From JAICMB01 sp963802915 (GTDB lineage Bacteria > Acidobacteriota > Terriglobia > Bryobacterales > Bryobacteraceae), in NCBI GenBank assembly GCA_963802915.1, contig CAWDKQ010000003.1, positions 1 through 64,000 of the forward strand: a stretch of 64,000 nt of DNA. The letters run 5' to 3'. Positions within the stretch are counted from its first letter, which is position 1, and each line of letters begins with the position of its first letter. Of this stretch, positions 9,253 through 18,951 are shown one piece after another. The notes under the pieces were generated by a model, which saw only the letters and a program-made list of their open reading frames with translations, was not told the DNA's origin and made no database searches. Both the position numbers and the translations under genes were made by a program.

Positions 9253-10788
9253 TGCTGGGCCGCAAAAAGCCTCTTGTCTTGACAATTCTGGATGGATGGG
9301 GATTCTCCCCATCCACCGAGGGAAACGCAATCGCCGCCGCGCGAAAGCCAACCTACGATACCCTCCTGCGCGAATATCCGAACACCTTGATCCACACCTC
9401 CGGTCCATCGGTGGGATTGCCCGAAGGCCAGATGGGTAATAGCGAGGTGGGGCACCTCAATATCGGCGCGGGCCGCGTCATTCACATGGACGTCACGCGC
9501 ATCGATCTGATGATCGCCACCGGCGAGTTCTTTCAACACCCCGTGCTGCTCAATCTCATGAAGCAGGCTCGCGGACACCGGCTGCACTTCATGGGCCTGT
9601 GTAGCGACGGCGGCGTCCATTCTTATCTAACGCATCTGTACGCGCTCCTGAAAATGGCGAAGCAGGAGGGCGTCTCCGAGGTCTTCGTCCACTGTTTCAT
9701 GGACGGACGCGATACGCCGCCGGAGAGCGGGGCCGGCTTTATCGAAGAGATCCTCCAACAAATGCGCACCATCGGCATCGGGAAGATCGCGACGGTTGAA
9801 GGGCGCTACTACGCCATGGATCGCGATAAGCGCTGGGAGCGTATCGAACGCGCCTTCGGAGCGATGGTGCTCGGAAACGGCGAGAAGGCTACGGATCCCG
9901 TGGCCGCGGTGAAACGTTCCTACGAAAAGGGCGTGACGGACGAGTTTATCGAGCCGATCACAATTGTGGATGCACGCAATGAGCCGGTCGGTTTGATTCG
10001 TGACGAAGACGCGGTCATGTTCTTCAACTTCCGCGCCGATCGCGGCCGCGAAATGACCATGGCGCTCATGGATCCGACGATTGGAAACGCCTTCCCGCTC
10101 GCATCGCGCCCAAGAATCTCACTACTGACCATGACGCAATACGACAAGAGCTTCACGGTGCCGTACGTCATCGCTGCCGGAGCATCCCAACAACATCCTG
10201 GCCGACGTCATGGCCCAGTTGAAGTGGAAGAATCTGCGCGTAGCCGAGACCGAGAAGTACGCGCACGTAACCTATTTCTTCAACGGCGGGAACGAAAAAC
10301 CCTATGCCGGCGAGAGCCGCGAAATGGTCGCTTCGCCCAAGGTGGCCACCTACGATCTGAAACCCGAAATGAGCGCCATGGGGGTCAGGGATGTGGTGGT
10401 GAAGGCTATCGATCAGGGTGGAATCGATGTCATCGTCATGAATTTCGCCAACGCCGATATGGTGGGGCATTCCGGCAAGATGGAGCCAACGGTACGTGCG
10501 GTCGAAGCCGTCGACGCCTGTCTGGGCGATATCTACGCCGCATTGCGGCGCAGCGGCGGTTCCTGGATAATCACCGCGGATCACGGGAATGCGGAAATGA
10601 TGATCGACCCGATCACCAAGGGCCCGCACACCTATCACACAACCAACCCAGTGCCTTTCGTTCTAGTGGACGATACGCGCACCCAGTTACGAACCGGCGG
10701 AGCGCTGCAGGACATTTCGCCTACGATACTCGGATACCTCGGCGAGCCGCAGCCCAAAGAAATGAGCGGGCGCGACCTGCGAATTTAG
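9252..10788 (+). CDS. gpmI: 2,3-bisphosphoglycerate-independent phosphoglycerate mutase, interrupted by a one-base frameshift
   Basis: This cofactor-independent mutase interconverts 3- and 2-phosphoglycerate using two Mn ions and a phosphoserine. The first frame has TILDGWGFS (metal Asp), GNSEVGHLN (catalytic Ser) and DGRDTPP. The second frame has NFANADMVGHSG and ITADHGNAEMM, which carry the remaining metal ligands. The shift lies in GCTGCCGG around 10174-10178: dropping one base gives YVIAPEHPNNILADVMAQLKW, the expected family sequence. With that repair the protein has normal length, about 511 residues. It overlaps eno by TAATG, so it catalyses the step before enolase from the same transcript. 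It is probably functional in the organism. Confidence 0.9.
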
Positions 10789-10916
10789 GATCGCCCCGTT
10801 CGAGACCATTGCCCCTCCGTTCGCCCTCGGGGTTCGGACACACGATCCTACGGAACCGCGCGCGTAGGGCAAGCGGAGATTGCCGCCGATTATCTCAGAA
10901 GCCCCGGCGCGAGCGG

Positions 10917-11040
10917 TTACGCGAGGCGCGCCGGCAACAAGAAGCAGAACTCCGACCCCTTAGCCTCAGAGTTCGCCCAGATTCTTCCGCCGTGCCGTTC
11001 CACAATTCCGCGGCAAGGAAGCTGCTCAGGATCGTTTCCC
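10917..11040 (-). pseudogene. Relic of a histidine-kinase C-terminus
   Basis: On the minus strand a frame ending with TAA at 10917-10919 encodes GIVERHGGRIWANSEAKGSE followed by FCFLLPARLA. This matches the end of a sensor histidine kinase ATPase domain (the usual ..IVERHGGRIWVES..GKGSTF.F.LP). About 35-40 codons remain; no start, dimerisation domain or N-box is present upstream. The rest of the 10789-11296 gap between gpmI and the formate dehydrogenase operon holds nothing I recognise apart from the promoter region of that operon. Confidence 0.6.
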
Positions 11041-11279
11041 TCACCGTCGTCCTCGCGCGCCGCCGTCGCAGAGAATCACCGCAGGCCCGTGTTCGTCCCC
11101 TACAGAGCCAATGTCTGCTGCTCGGTTCGCGTGCAACCACCGGGAATCCGAATCGCCCGCATGGACCTTACCCCACCTTTACCGTCTAGTTCCGTAACGC
11201 CTTTCAGAACCGCGCGCGTAAAATACGCTCTGCTGTAACGGGTATTAACGTAACTTTCTATCTTCAATAAAGTCCGATG

Positions 11280-11295
11280 ATTGGAGTCCTCCAAT
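11280..11295 (+). promoter_or_regulatory. Palindrome covering the fdhA ribosome-binding site
   Basis: ATTGGAG and CTCCAAT form a perfect 7-bp inverted repeat ending one base before the fdhA ATG at 11297. The 5' arm contains the only Shine-Dalgarno sequence (GGAG, 11283-11286), so folding would hide it. A role in translation control is inferred. Confidence 0.4.
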
Positions 11296-11296
11296 T

Positions 11297-14200
11297 ATGC
11301 TCAACAGCTCGAACGGCTTTCCGAACATGCCATTACTGCGTCAGCTAGAGAACAAAGACGTCGAGGGGCTTGGAGTCAGCGCTTTCTCGAGACGCACCGA
11401 GCATCTGGAAGCGCGAACCACAGCGGCGGATCGGGCAGTCGGATCGATTTGCCCGTACTGCGCTGTGGGTTGCGGGCAGCTCGTTTACGTGAAAGACGAA
11501 AAAATTATCAGCATTGAGGGAGATCCGCGCTCTCCTATTTCCAACGGATGCCTGTGTCCCAAGGGCGCGGCAACGTTTCAGCTCGTTACCTCTTCCACTC
11601 GCGTGCAGCATGTGCTGTACCGCAGGCCGCATGGAAAGGAGTGGGAACAGATCCCGCTCGACCAGGCCATGGACATGGTTGCGATGCGCATGAAGAAGGC
11701 CCGGGACGAAAACTGGCAGGACAAGAACGACGAAGGCCAGCCTCTACGCCGCACGATGTCGATGGCGCACATCGGCGGAGCGACGCTCGATAACGAAGAG
11801 AACTATCTTATCAAGAAGCTGTTCACGGCAATGGGGATAGTTCAAATCGAAAATCAGGCCCGTATTTGACACTCCTCCACCGTCCCCAGTCTGGGGACAT
11901 CGTTCGGCAGGGGCGGCGCCACGACGTTCCAGCAGGATCTGGAGAACGCCGATTGCATCGTCATTGAAGGCTCGAACATGGCCGAATGCCATCCAGTGGG
12001 ATTCCGCTGGGTGATGAAGGCGAAGGAACGGGGCGCAACCATCATCCACGTCGATCCGCGTTTCACTCGCACCAGCGCCGTCGCGGATATTCACGTGCCG
12101 ATTCGGGCGGGCAGCGATATCGTGTTCCTGGGCGGCATCATCAACTACATTCTCAAGAATGAACGGCACTTCAAGGAGTACGTCGTCAATTACACGAACG
12201 CCGCCGCCATTATCAACGAGAAATATCAGGACGCGGAGGATGGCGACGGTCTCTTCGGCGGATGGGATAAAGAGAAAGGCCAGTACGAGCCGCAGAACTG
12301 GAGTTACGAGGGCGTCGAGCCGCAATCGGCCGGTGGAAAACGCGAAGCCGGTGAACTCGATCCGAAGAAGAAACAGCCCATACAATCCGAACGCACCGAC
12401 CCGACACTCGAAGATCCGCGCTGCGTGTTTCAAATCCTAAAGAGGCATTACGCTCGCTACACGCCAGAGATGGTGGAGGAGACCTGCGGCATCGCTCCGA
12501 AGCTTTTCCAGAAGGTCGCCGAGACGCTCTGCAAAAACTCGGGCCGCGAACGCACGGCCGCGTTCTGCTATGCCGTTGGCTGGACGCAGCACACGGTCGG
12601 TGTGCAATACATACGTACCGCGGCGATCATACAGTTGCTGCTCGGCAACATGGGACGTCCGGGCGGAGGCATCCTCGCGTTGCGCGGCCACGCCTCGATT
12701 CAGGGCTCTACGGATATTCCGACGCTGTACAATCTGCTGCCCGGGTATTTGCCGATGCCCAAGGCGCAAACCGACAAGGATTTCGATACGTGGGTCTATC
12801 TGAACACATCGGCATCCGGCTGGTGGGGCGAGTTTCCGAAGTATGCGGTTTCCCTTTTGAAAGCTTATTTCGGCGATGCCGCGAAAAAAGAAAATGGCTG
12901 GTGCTACGATTACCTGCCGATGCTCGACGGCGATCATTCGCACATGAACACTGTCGCGGACATGGCGGATGGCCAGTTGAGCGGCTACTTCGTGATGGGT
13001 GAAAATCCGCCGGTCGGATCAATGAATGGCGCTTTTCATCGCGAAGGGCTCCGCAAGCTGGACTGGCTGGTGGTCCGGGATTTCCAGCTCATTGAAACGG
13101 CCGATTTTTGGCGCAGCGCGCCGGAGATCGACCGTGGGGAAGTGAGAACCGAAGATATCGCGACCGAAGTCTTTTTCTTTCCCGCCGCGGCCCACACCGA
13201 AAAGAGCGGCACGTTTACAAATACCCAGCGACTGTTGCAGTGGCACGAAAAGGCCATCGAGCCGCCGGGCGACTGCCGCAGCGATCTCGATTTCATCCAT
13301 AAATTGGGTCTGCTGTTGAAGAAACTCTATGCGGGTTCGACAGATCCGAAAGACCGGCCGATTCTCGATCTGACCTGGGACTACGGAACCGAGGGGCCGA
13401 AGAATGAAACCAACGCCGAAGACGTACTCCGCGAGATCAACGGTTTCACGGTGGCGGATCGAAAAGTTGTCGAAGGATTCACGTCACTGAAAGACGACGG
13501 CTCCACGGCCTGCGGTTGTTGGATCTACTCCGGCTGTTTCCGCGACAACATCAACATGACCGCGCGCCGCAAGCCGCATTGGGAACAGAACTGGGTCGCC
13601 AAAGAGTGGGCATGGGCGTGGCCGCATAATCGGCGAACGCTATATAATCGCGCGTCGGCCGATCCGGAAGGACGGCCATGGTCGGAACGCAAGAAATACG
13701 TTTGGTGGGATGAGGAGAAGAAACAGTGGACCGGTTACGACACTCCGGACTTTATCGTCGAGCGACCCCCATCGTATCGTCCTTCGAAAGAAGCGCGAGG
13801 TAAAGATACTATTTCGGGTGTCGATCCATTTGTGATGCAGGCCGATGGCAAGGGCTGGATTTTCGTTCCCACCGGACTTCAGGACGGCCCGCTTCCGACC
13901 CACTATGAACCCGAGGAATCCGTTATCAAGAATCCGCTGTACGGGCAGCAATGCAATCCCATGCGGATGGAGTGGCATCGCCGGGAGAATCCCTATCACC
14001 GGCCTTATGACGACCCGCGGTTTCCGTATGTCGCCACAACCTATCGGTTGACCGAGCATCACACGGCGGGCGGGATGAGCCGGTGGCTTTCGTGGTTATC
14101 GGAGCTGCAGCCGGAAATGTTCTGCGAGGTATCGCCGGAGTTGGCCTCCGAATGCGGGTTGAAGAATGGCGGTTGGGCGACCATCCGAACGGCGCGCGCG

Positions 14201-14557
14201 GAGATTGAAGCGCGCGTGCTCGTAACTCGACGCGTGCCGGCGCTCAAATTGAACGGCCGTGTGGTGCACCAAATCGGGCTGCCGTATCATTGGTCGAGCA
14301 AAGGCCTGGTGACAGGAGACGCGGCAAACGAATTGATCGAATTTGTGGCCGATCCCAACGTCTCGATTCAGGAATCGAAGGCGTTCACGGTGATGATTGA
14401 AGCCGGACGAAGAAGTCGGGAGAGGCGCGTAGCCACCAGCGGTCCACTGGTGCCGCAGATCGACGGCCGCGACGATTTACGAGATCTGCCGGTGGCCCAA
14501 GGAAAGCACGAATCGAAGCACGGATACAAATCGCAAGAGACCAAGGAGGGCAACTAA
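11297..14557 (+). CDS. fdhA: Formate dehydrogenase catalytic subunit, selenocysteine-containing
   Basis: A molybdopterin (bis-MGD) formate dehydrogenase alpha subunit of 1086 residues that oxidises formate to CO2. Cys52, Cys55, Cys59 and Cys87 (CPYCAVGC...CLCPKG) bind a [4Fe-4S] cluster. The in-frame TGA at 11867-11869 is read as selenocysteine 191: the frame continues with HSSTVPSLGTSFGRGGATTF, exactly the segment that follows Sec or Cys in FdnG-type enzymes, including the catalytic His192. Downstream EGSNMAECHP and HVDPRFTRTS and the C-terminal cofactor domain are intact. I see no twin-arginine signal, so a cytoplasmic orientation is possible. The Fe-S subunit follows with a TAATG overlap. 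The selA, selB, selC and selD functions must lie elsewhere in the genome. Confidence 0.92.
11867..11898 (+). promoter_or_regulatory. bSECIS-like selenocysteine insertion element
   Basis: Twelve nt after the TGA codon (11867-11869) a perfect 7-bp stem, GTCCCCA (11882-11888) with TGGGGAC (11892-11898), closes a GTC apical loop. Bacterial SECIS elements are hairpins within the coding sequence shortly after UGA that carry a G-U in the apical loop for SelB binding. Position and loop fit; binding itself is inferred. Confidence 0.75.
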
Positions 14558-15420
14558 TGTCATCATCGGCTCGCGTGGTATCGGCGCAAGAGGCTCTGGA
14601 TTTAGAGCAGAAGATCGCCGGAGACGGCCCTTCGAACCGCAAAGGGTTCTTCACCGATACGACCATTTGTATCGGGTGCAAAGCTTGCGAGGTCGCATGC
14701 AAGCAGTGGAACCAGTTGCCGGACGACGGGTTTAATTTCACCGGCATGTCCTACGACAACACGGTGTCGCTCGGCGCGTCCACGTGGCGGCACGTAGCAT
14801 TCATCGAGCGGCCCGTGGCGTTGTCGACGCAAGATGCCGGCGCGTTCTCCTGGCTGTTCTCGTCCGACGTCTGCAAGCACTGCGTGCGGGCGGGATGTCT
14901 GGAGGCTTGTCCGACGGGGGCGATCGTACGGACGGAGTTCGATACTGTTTATGTGCAGCCCGACATCTGCAATGGTTGCGGTTATTGCGTCATCAACTGC
15001 CCCTTCGGCGTTATCGATCGAAGACAGGACGATGGGCGTGCCTGGAAATGCACGCTTTGTTACGATCGCCTGAAAGAAGATATGAAGCCGGCGTGCGCTA
15101 AGGCGTGCCCGACGGAATCGATTCACTTTGGCGAGATCGGCGAGTTGCAAAAAATGGCGCGCAAACGCGTCGAGGATTTGCATGAGCAAGGGATGCATGA
15201 AGCGTATCTCTACGGCGACGATGCCCAGAGCCAGCCCGGAACAGAAGGGCTGAACGCGTTCTTCCTGCTGGTCGACAAACCCGAAGTTTATAATCTTCCT
15301 CCCGATCCGGTGGTGCCGACGAAAAGAGTCAAGGACAGCTGGATTTCGTTTGCGTTCGCCGCGGCCGGGATTGCCACTGCTGCGCTGGCGTCGGTTGTTC
15401 TGAGCAAAGGAGACCGCTGA
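14557..15420 (+). CDS. fdhB: Formate dehydrogenase iron-sulfur subunit
   Basis: A 287-residue ferredoxin-type electron-transfer subunit. Four [4Fe-4S]-binding Cys groups are visible: CIGCKACEVAC, CKHCVRAGCLEACP, CNGCGYCVINCP and CTLCY...CAKACP. It passes electrons from the molybdopterin subunit to the membrane partner. A C-terminal hydrophobic helix (FAFAAAGIATAALASVVL) would anchor it, as in FdnH/HybA-like proteins. The start ATG overlaps the fdhA stop (TAATG) with AAGGAGG at 14543-14549, and the stop overlaps the next start (TGATG), so all three genes are translationally coupled. Confidence 0.92.
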   Translation: MSSSARVVSAQEALDLEQKIAGDGPSNRKGFFTDTTICIGCKACEVACKQWNQLPDDGFNFTGMSYDNTVSLGASTWRHVAFIERPVALSTQDAGAFSWLFSSDVCKHCVRAGCLEACPTGAIVRTEFDTVYVQPDICNGCGYCVINCPFGVIDRRQDDGRAWKCTLCYDRLKEDMKPACAKACPTESIHFGEIGELQKMARKRVEDLHEQGMHEAYLYGDDAQSQPGTEGLNAFFLLVDKPEVYNLPPDPVVPTKRVKDSWISFAFAAAGIATAALASVVLSKGDR

Positions 15421-16505
15421 TGGAGACCGTGAAAACCGAACTTGCGGCCGAGCGGTACGTCGATCTGAAAATCGCGACATTGTCGGGCGAGGCTGCGGGG
15501 CAAGTTGCAACTACGCACCAGGAACAAGTTCAAAAGACGACGCCCGAGCCGTGGGAGCAAACTCCGACGGTCGTCGACAACGATCCGACGTATTATGACC
15601 GCCCGGCGCTCAAGCAATCGGTTTGGTCAATCGACATTCCTCTTTACTATTTCCTTGGCGGGGCGGCCGGCGCAGCATTATCGCTGGGCGCCGCGGTGCA
15701 GTTGGCGTGCAGGAATGACGATTCCTGCCGGGGCGATCTTCGGAAGTTCGCTGAATACTGCCACTGGACGGGCATTATCGGGTCATCGGTAGGAGCGATG
15801 TTCCTGGTTCATGATCTGGGCAAACCTTCGCGGTTCCTGCACATGGTCCGTGTCTTTCGGCCGACATCGCCCATGAATATGGGGTCCTGGATACTGGGCG
15901 GCGCGGCTCCGACAGCTATCGCGACCGGGCTGTTCATTAATCGCGACGGATGGCTGGGCGATATAGGAGAAGTGACAGGCTATCTGTCCGGGATTTTTGG
16001 GACTGCGCTCTCAGCGTATACGGGCGTGCTGGTTTCGAACAGCGTGATCCCGGTGTGGCAGGAAGCGCGGCGCTGGATGCCAATTCTCTTCGCGGCTTCG
16101 GCTATGACCACGGCCGCGTCCGTGATCGACATCTTCTACGAAAACGAGCGTGCCAACCTGATCACGTACACGTTCGGCAACATCGGCCGCGTCTTGGAAC
16201 TCGCGGCGTCGTACAAAGTGGAAGAGACTGCTTCGAAAACGCCGCGAGTCGGCGAACCGTTCCACAAACCAGGCACCGGGACTTTATGGAAGACTGCCGG
16301 AGTATTGACGGCTGCCAGTCTGCTGCTATCGGCATTGCCCGGAAAGTCGAGCGCGAAGAGGAGGACGGCGGGTGTTTTAGGAGCGCTCGGATCGTTGTGC
16401 CTGAGGTTCGCGGTTCACTATATTAGCAACGCCTCGGCACGCGATGCCCGCGCTACCTTCCAAATGCAGCGCCGGCAACTTAAAGAGGCCAAGGCCGGCG
16501 GCTGA
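15420..16505 (+). CDS. nrfD: NrfD-type membrane subunit of the formate dehydrogenase
   Basis: A 361-residue polytopic protein of the NrfD/PsrC family, the quinone-interacting membrane anchor of complex iron-sulfur molybdoenzymes. Several hydrophobic helices follow a roughly 55-residue hydrophilic N-terminus. The conserved IPLYYFLGGAAGAAL and HDLGKPSRFLHMVRVFRPTSPM segments are family hallmarks. It replaces the cytochrome b subunit of FDH-N, so electrons probably enter the quinone pool without haem. It is coupled to fdhB by TGATG. Its 3' end overlaps the convergent gene by 26 bp. Confidence 0.9.
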   Translation: METVKTELAAERYVDLKIATLSGEAAGQVATTHQEQVQKTTPEPWEQTPTVVDNDPTYYDRPALKQSVWSIDIPLYYFLGGAAGAALSLGAAVQLACRNDDSCRGDLRKFAEYCHWTGIIGSSVGAMFLVHDLGKPSRFLHMVRVFRPTSPMNMGSWILGGAAPTAIATGLFINRDGWLGDIGEVTGYLSGIFGTALSAYTGVLVSNSVIPVWQEARRWMPILFAASAMTTAASVIDIFYENERANLITYTFGNIGRVLELAASYKVEETASKTPRVGEPFHKPGTGTLWKTAGVLTAASLLLSALPGKSSAKRRTAGVLGALGSLCLRFAVHYISNASARDARATFQMQRRQLKEAKAGG

Positions 16506-17301
16506 GACCGTCGCCTTTCTTGCTCGGAAGCGGGCCCGGCCCTTCATTCAGGTTGCCACGCACGGGCGGCGCACCGCTGAAATCGACTTCTTTGGGCGCG
16601 AACGCCAATTGGCGATCGAGAATCATCTCGATCGTCGTGCCTTTGGCGAGGACCGCGTCGGGGCCGCGCGTCATCAGCACGCCAATCAATCCGGCAGCAG
16701 CACCCGCTGCAGCGCCGATCCCGGCTCCCATGCCGGCGTGTCCGGCGGTTGAACCCGCGATGCTGCCTACAGTCGCGCCGACGCCGGCTCCTTCGGCCAC
16801 GGTCTTCAGATCGCCAGCCTTATTACCCTCGCTCTTGATTTTTCCTTCGGTCTTGTCGAGTTCTTCATTGGAACGCCCGTCCAAACCGCCGATGCGCGCC
16901 TTGAAATCTCGGGTGACTCCGTTAGGCAACGTAAGAGAGTCAAACCGGATGTAGAGTTCGCCGCGGCCGTGGACGCGTCCGGGACGCTTTACCTGCGTGA
17001 CGGTTCCCGCGACATAACTTCCGGGAGGGATCACGATCTTGCCGGAGGCGAGGATCGGGTATACCGTTTCAAGATAAACTCGGTCGCCCTCGGCGGCGTT
17101 CTTAGTGCTGATGCTGTTGATCAGGTTGAGCGGAATACGGGTCCCGGAACTGACTGTATATTCATCCGGCGGCGCGGGAGATGGAGCAGGCGCCGTGGGA
17201 GGCGGCGGATCCTCTTTCTTCGGTGCGTCTTTGTTTGCTGCGTCTTGCGCGACCAACATGGCGAGGCCGCAGAAGAACACCCCGGCGATTCGAAAATGCA
17301 T
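16480..17301 (-). CDS. Secreted TrbI/VirB10-like hypothetical protein
   Basis: A 273-residue protein with a signal peptide (about 1-18), a Pro/Lys-rich linker (about 25-45) and a beta domain that begins VSSGTRIPLNLINSISTKNA and continues with IPPGSYVAGTVTQVKRPGR. That pattern of a ..G..I...L...I pseudo-repeat resembles the C-terminal fold of TrbI/VirB10 proteins. A Gly/Ala-rich hydrophobic stretch (about 170-205) could insert in a membrane. No secretion genes adjoin it, so it is more likely a stand-alone envelope protein. Function unknown. Confidence 0.7.
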   Translation of the reverse strand: MHFRIAGVFFCGLAMLVAQDAANKDAPKKEDPPPPTAPAPSPAPPDEYTVSSGTRIPLNLINSISTKNAAEGDRVYLETVYPILASGKIVIPPGSYVAGTVTQVKRPGRVHGRGELYIRFDSLTLPNGVTRDFKARIGGLDGRSNEELDKTEGKIKSEGNKAGDLKTVAEGAGVGATVGSIAGSTAGHAGMGAGIGAAAGAAAGLIGVLMTRGPDAVLAKGTTIEMILDRQLAFAPKEVDFSGAPPVRGNLNEGPGPLPSKKGDGLSRRPWPL

Positions 17302-17337
17302 AGACGTATCCCTGTTTCTACTATATGTAAACGCCGA

Positions 17338-18564
17338 CTACCCGCGCCGGGTTGCGACTGCTTTCCTGGCCGGATGGCGTTTTGTTACAGGCGGGCCAAA
17401 ATGGACTCCGTTGGTCGCGACAAAGAGTCCAAGAAGTGCGGAGGGAAAGACCTGCATGAGAGCTTGTTCCGTTTGGGCCGCATCGGTTCCAAGGATCACC
17501 CCCAGGATGACGTCGCCCACGAGCATCAAGACTACGGTGGCCGTGACGGTCGTTATGGTTGTCCGATTTTCGGCGATTTGAAAACCGGCGAGCCACGCAT
17601 AAGCAGCCAGCAGGAGGATGGCGGGAATAAGAAACACACCGAGTTGGAACGCCGCCACCACGAATCCCTGCAACACCGTAACTACCTGCCCAAAATCGAC
17701 GGCCACGGGCTTCATGGAGAGCGGTGCATAGCGGAGTTTGAAGAAGGCTACGACGGCTAGAACAGGCGCGAGTCCGTAGAAGAATTGCAAGCTGATTCGC
17801 CGCTGCGCGTAGAACCGTGCGGCAATCAGCACAACGACGAACAGCAGACCCTCGTTCTTAGTCCACGCCGCGAATCCGGCCATCGCACCCGCGAGCACAC
17901 TAGACTTTGCGTCTTCGAAACAGAGCAGCGCCAGCGCGGATGCCATGAAAAACGCCAGCGGAAGATTCGCATATTGCACGACTCCCTGCTCAATCAGTTC
18001 CGCGCTGCCGAGTAGAAATGCGCCGGCGATCAGAGCCTGGTTCCATCCCCGGAAATGACGGACCGCTCCGATCAGGACAGCGGCATTTCCGAAAGTGAAA
18101 AAGAACGCCACCGCGATCGGCACGATGACCGACTCCGTATGCAGGACTGCCCAAAACTGCGCGATTAACGCCGGGATGAGCAGAGGATAATCGGGATGCG
18201 TCCAGCTCAGGGTTTTGGAAAACAGCGCGGTCCAATACGCGCCGCCATCGCGTTCGAGAAAGCGCGCGTGAAGGTTCCAGACGCTGTAGGACTCGAAATA
18301 ACCATGCGGTTGCTTGGATGCAATGATGGCAAAAGCCGAAATAGATGCCGCCAAAACGGCGAAGAAGATGATCAAAATCCAGGGATGCGGTTTTGCGGCC
18401 GCGGGCGGCGACGGTGGACGGTACCACATCGACAGCGCCACACAACATGCGATCGACAAAACCAGCGGAACGTAAGGACCCGTTCCAACGGCGAGGCTGA
18501 GGAAATAAAAAACGGAGCAGATCCCCGCCGCCGCACCCGCCAGAGCTGCAATCCGGAGCGTCAT
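17338..18564 (-). CDS. Polytopic membrane protein, possible GT-C glycosyltransferase
   Basis: A 408-residue integral membrane protein with about ten hydrophobic helices. An extracytoplasmic loop containing FLERDGGAYWTAL and TLSWTHPDYPLLIP resembles the first loop of lipid-linked-sugar transferases (ArnT/PMT-like GT-C fold), where acidic residues act in catalysis. The ALICFED/AAWTKNEGLLF pattern also fits those families. The substrate is unknown. Its ATG overlaps the stop of the upstream 125-residue gene (ATGA), so the two form an operon. Confidence 0.65.
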   Translation of the reverse strand: MTLRIAALAGAAAGICSVFYFLSLAVGTGPYVPLVLSIACCVALSMWYRPPSPPAAAKPHPWILIIFFAVLAASISAFAIIASKQPHGYFESYSVWNLHARFLERDGGAYWTALFSKTLSWTHPDYPLLIPALIAQFWAVLHTESVIVPIAVAFFFTFGNAAVLIGAVRHFRGWNQALIAGAFLLGSAELIEQGVVQYANLPLAFFMASALALLCFEDAKSSVLAGAMAGFAAWTKNEGLLFVVVLIAARFYAQRRISLQFFYGLAPVLAVVAFFKLRYAPLSMKPVAVDFGQVVTVLQGFVVAAFQLGVFLIPAILLLAAYAWLAGFQIAENRTTITTVTATVVLMLVGDVILGVILGTDAAQTEQALMQVFPSALLGLFVATNGVHFGPPVTKRHPARKAVATRRG

Positions 18565-18938
18565 TTCGTTACATTCCGGAACAGTTGGATGCCGTTATTG
18601 AAATCGTGCACTAGCTTGAGATTGGGATTGGTCACGCGGCTCTCGGGCGTGTGGATGCTGGCGATTACGAGCGGATGATCCACGTTATTTTCGAGCAGCA
18701 CCGGAGCGATAGAGTACTGCGTCAAATAAAACTCCTGCGGCGCTCCCGCGTTTCCAGGTTGATCGGTATAGAACCCGACCACGCCCGTCTTGGGCAGCGA
18801 AGGACGCACTTTCGAGACACCGCTATCGAACATGGCGATGTCGGGGAACTTCATGCCCTTCGTATCGAGCAAAAGATTGAAAATGGTGAGGACCGCTACG
18901 GCGAGCAATCCGAAAGCTGCGATCGTACTACGGTTCAA
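18561..18938 (-). CDS. Small membrane-anchored hypothetical protein
   Basis: A 125-residue protein with one N-terminal membrane segment (AAFGLLAVAVLTIFNLLL) and an extracytoplasmic domain with no motif I recognise. The start is TTG at 18938, preceded by TACACT and a 7-nt gap, which suggests a leaderless transcript. It is coupled by ATGA overlap to the GT-C-like gene and probably works with it. Confidence 0.65.
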   Translation of the reverse strand: MNRSTIAAFGLLAVAVLTIFNLLLDTKGMKFPDIAMFDSGVSKVRPSLPKTGVVGFYTDQPGNAGAPQEFYLTQYSIAPVLLENNVDHPLVIASIHTPESRVTNPNLKLVHDFNNGIQLFRNVTK

Positions 18939-18945
18939 ACCGCTC

Positions 18946-18951
18946 AGTGTA
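18946..18951 (-). promoter_or_regulatory. -10-like box, leaderless start at 18938
   Basis: TACACT on the minus strand, 7 nt before the TTG start; no Shine-Dalgarno sequence is visible. Confidence 0.35.

Noticed and set aside
11867..11869. TGA as a true stop that would make the formate dehydrogenase a pseudogene
   Set aside because: The frame continues with exact family sequence and a hairpin at the right distance; selenocysteine explains all of it.
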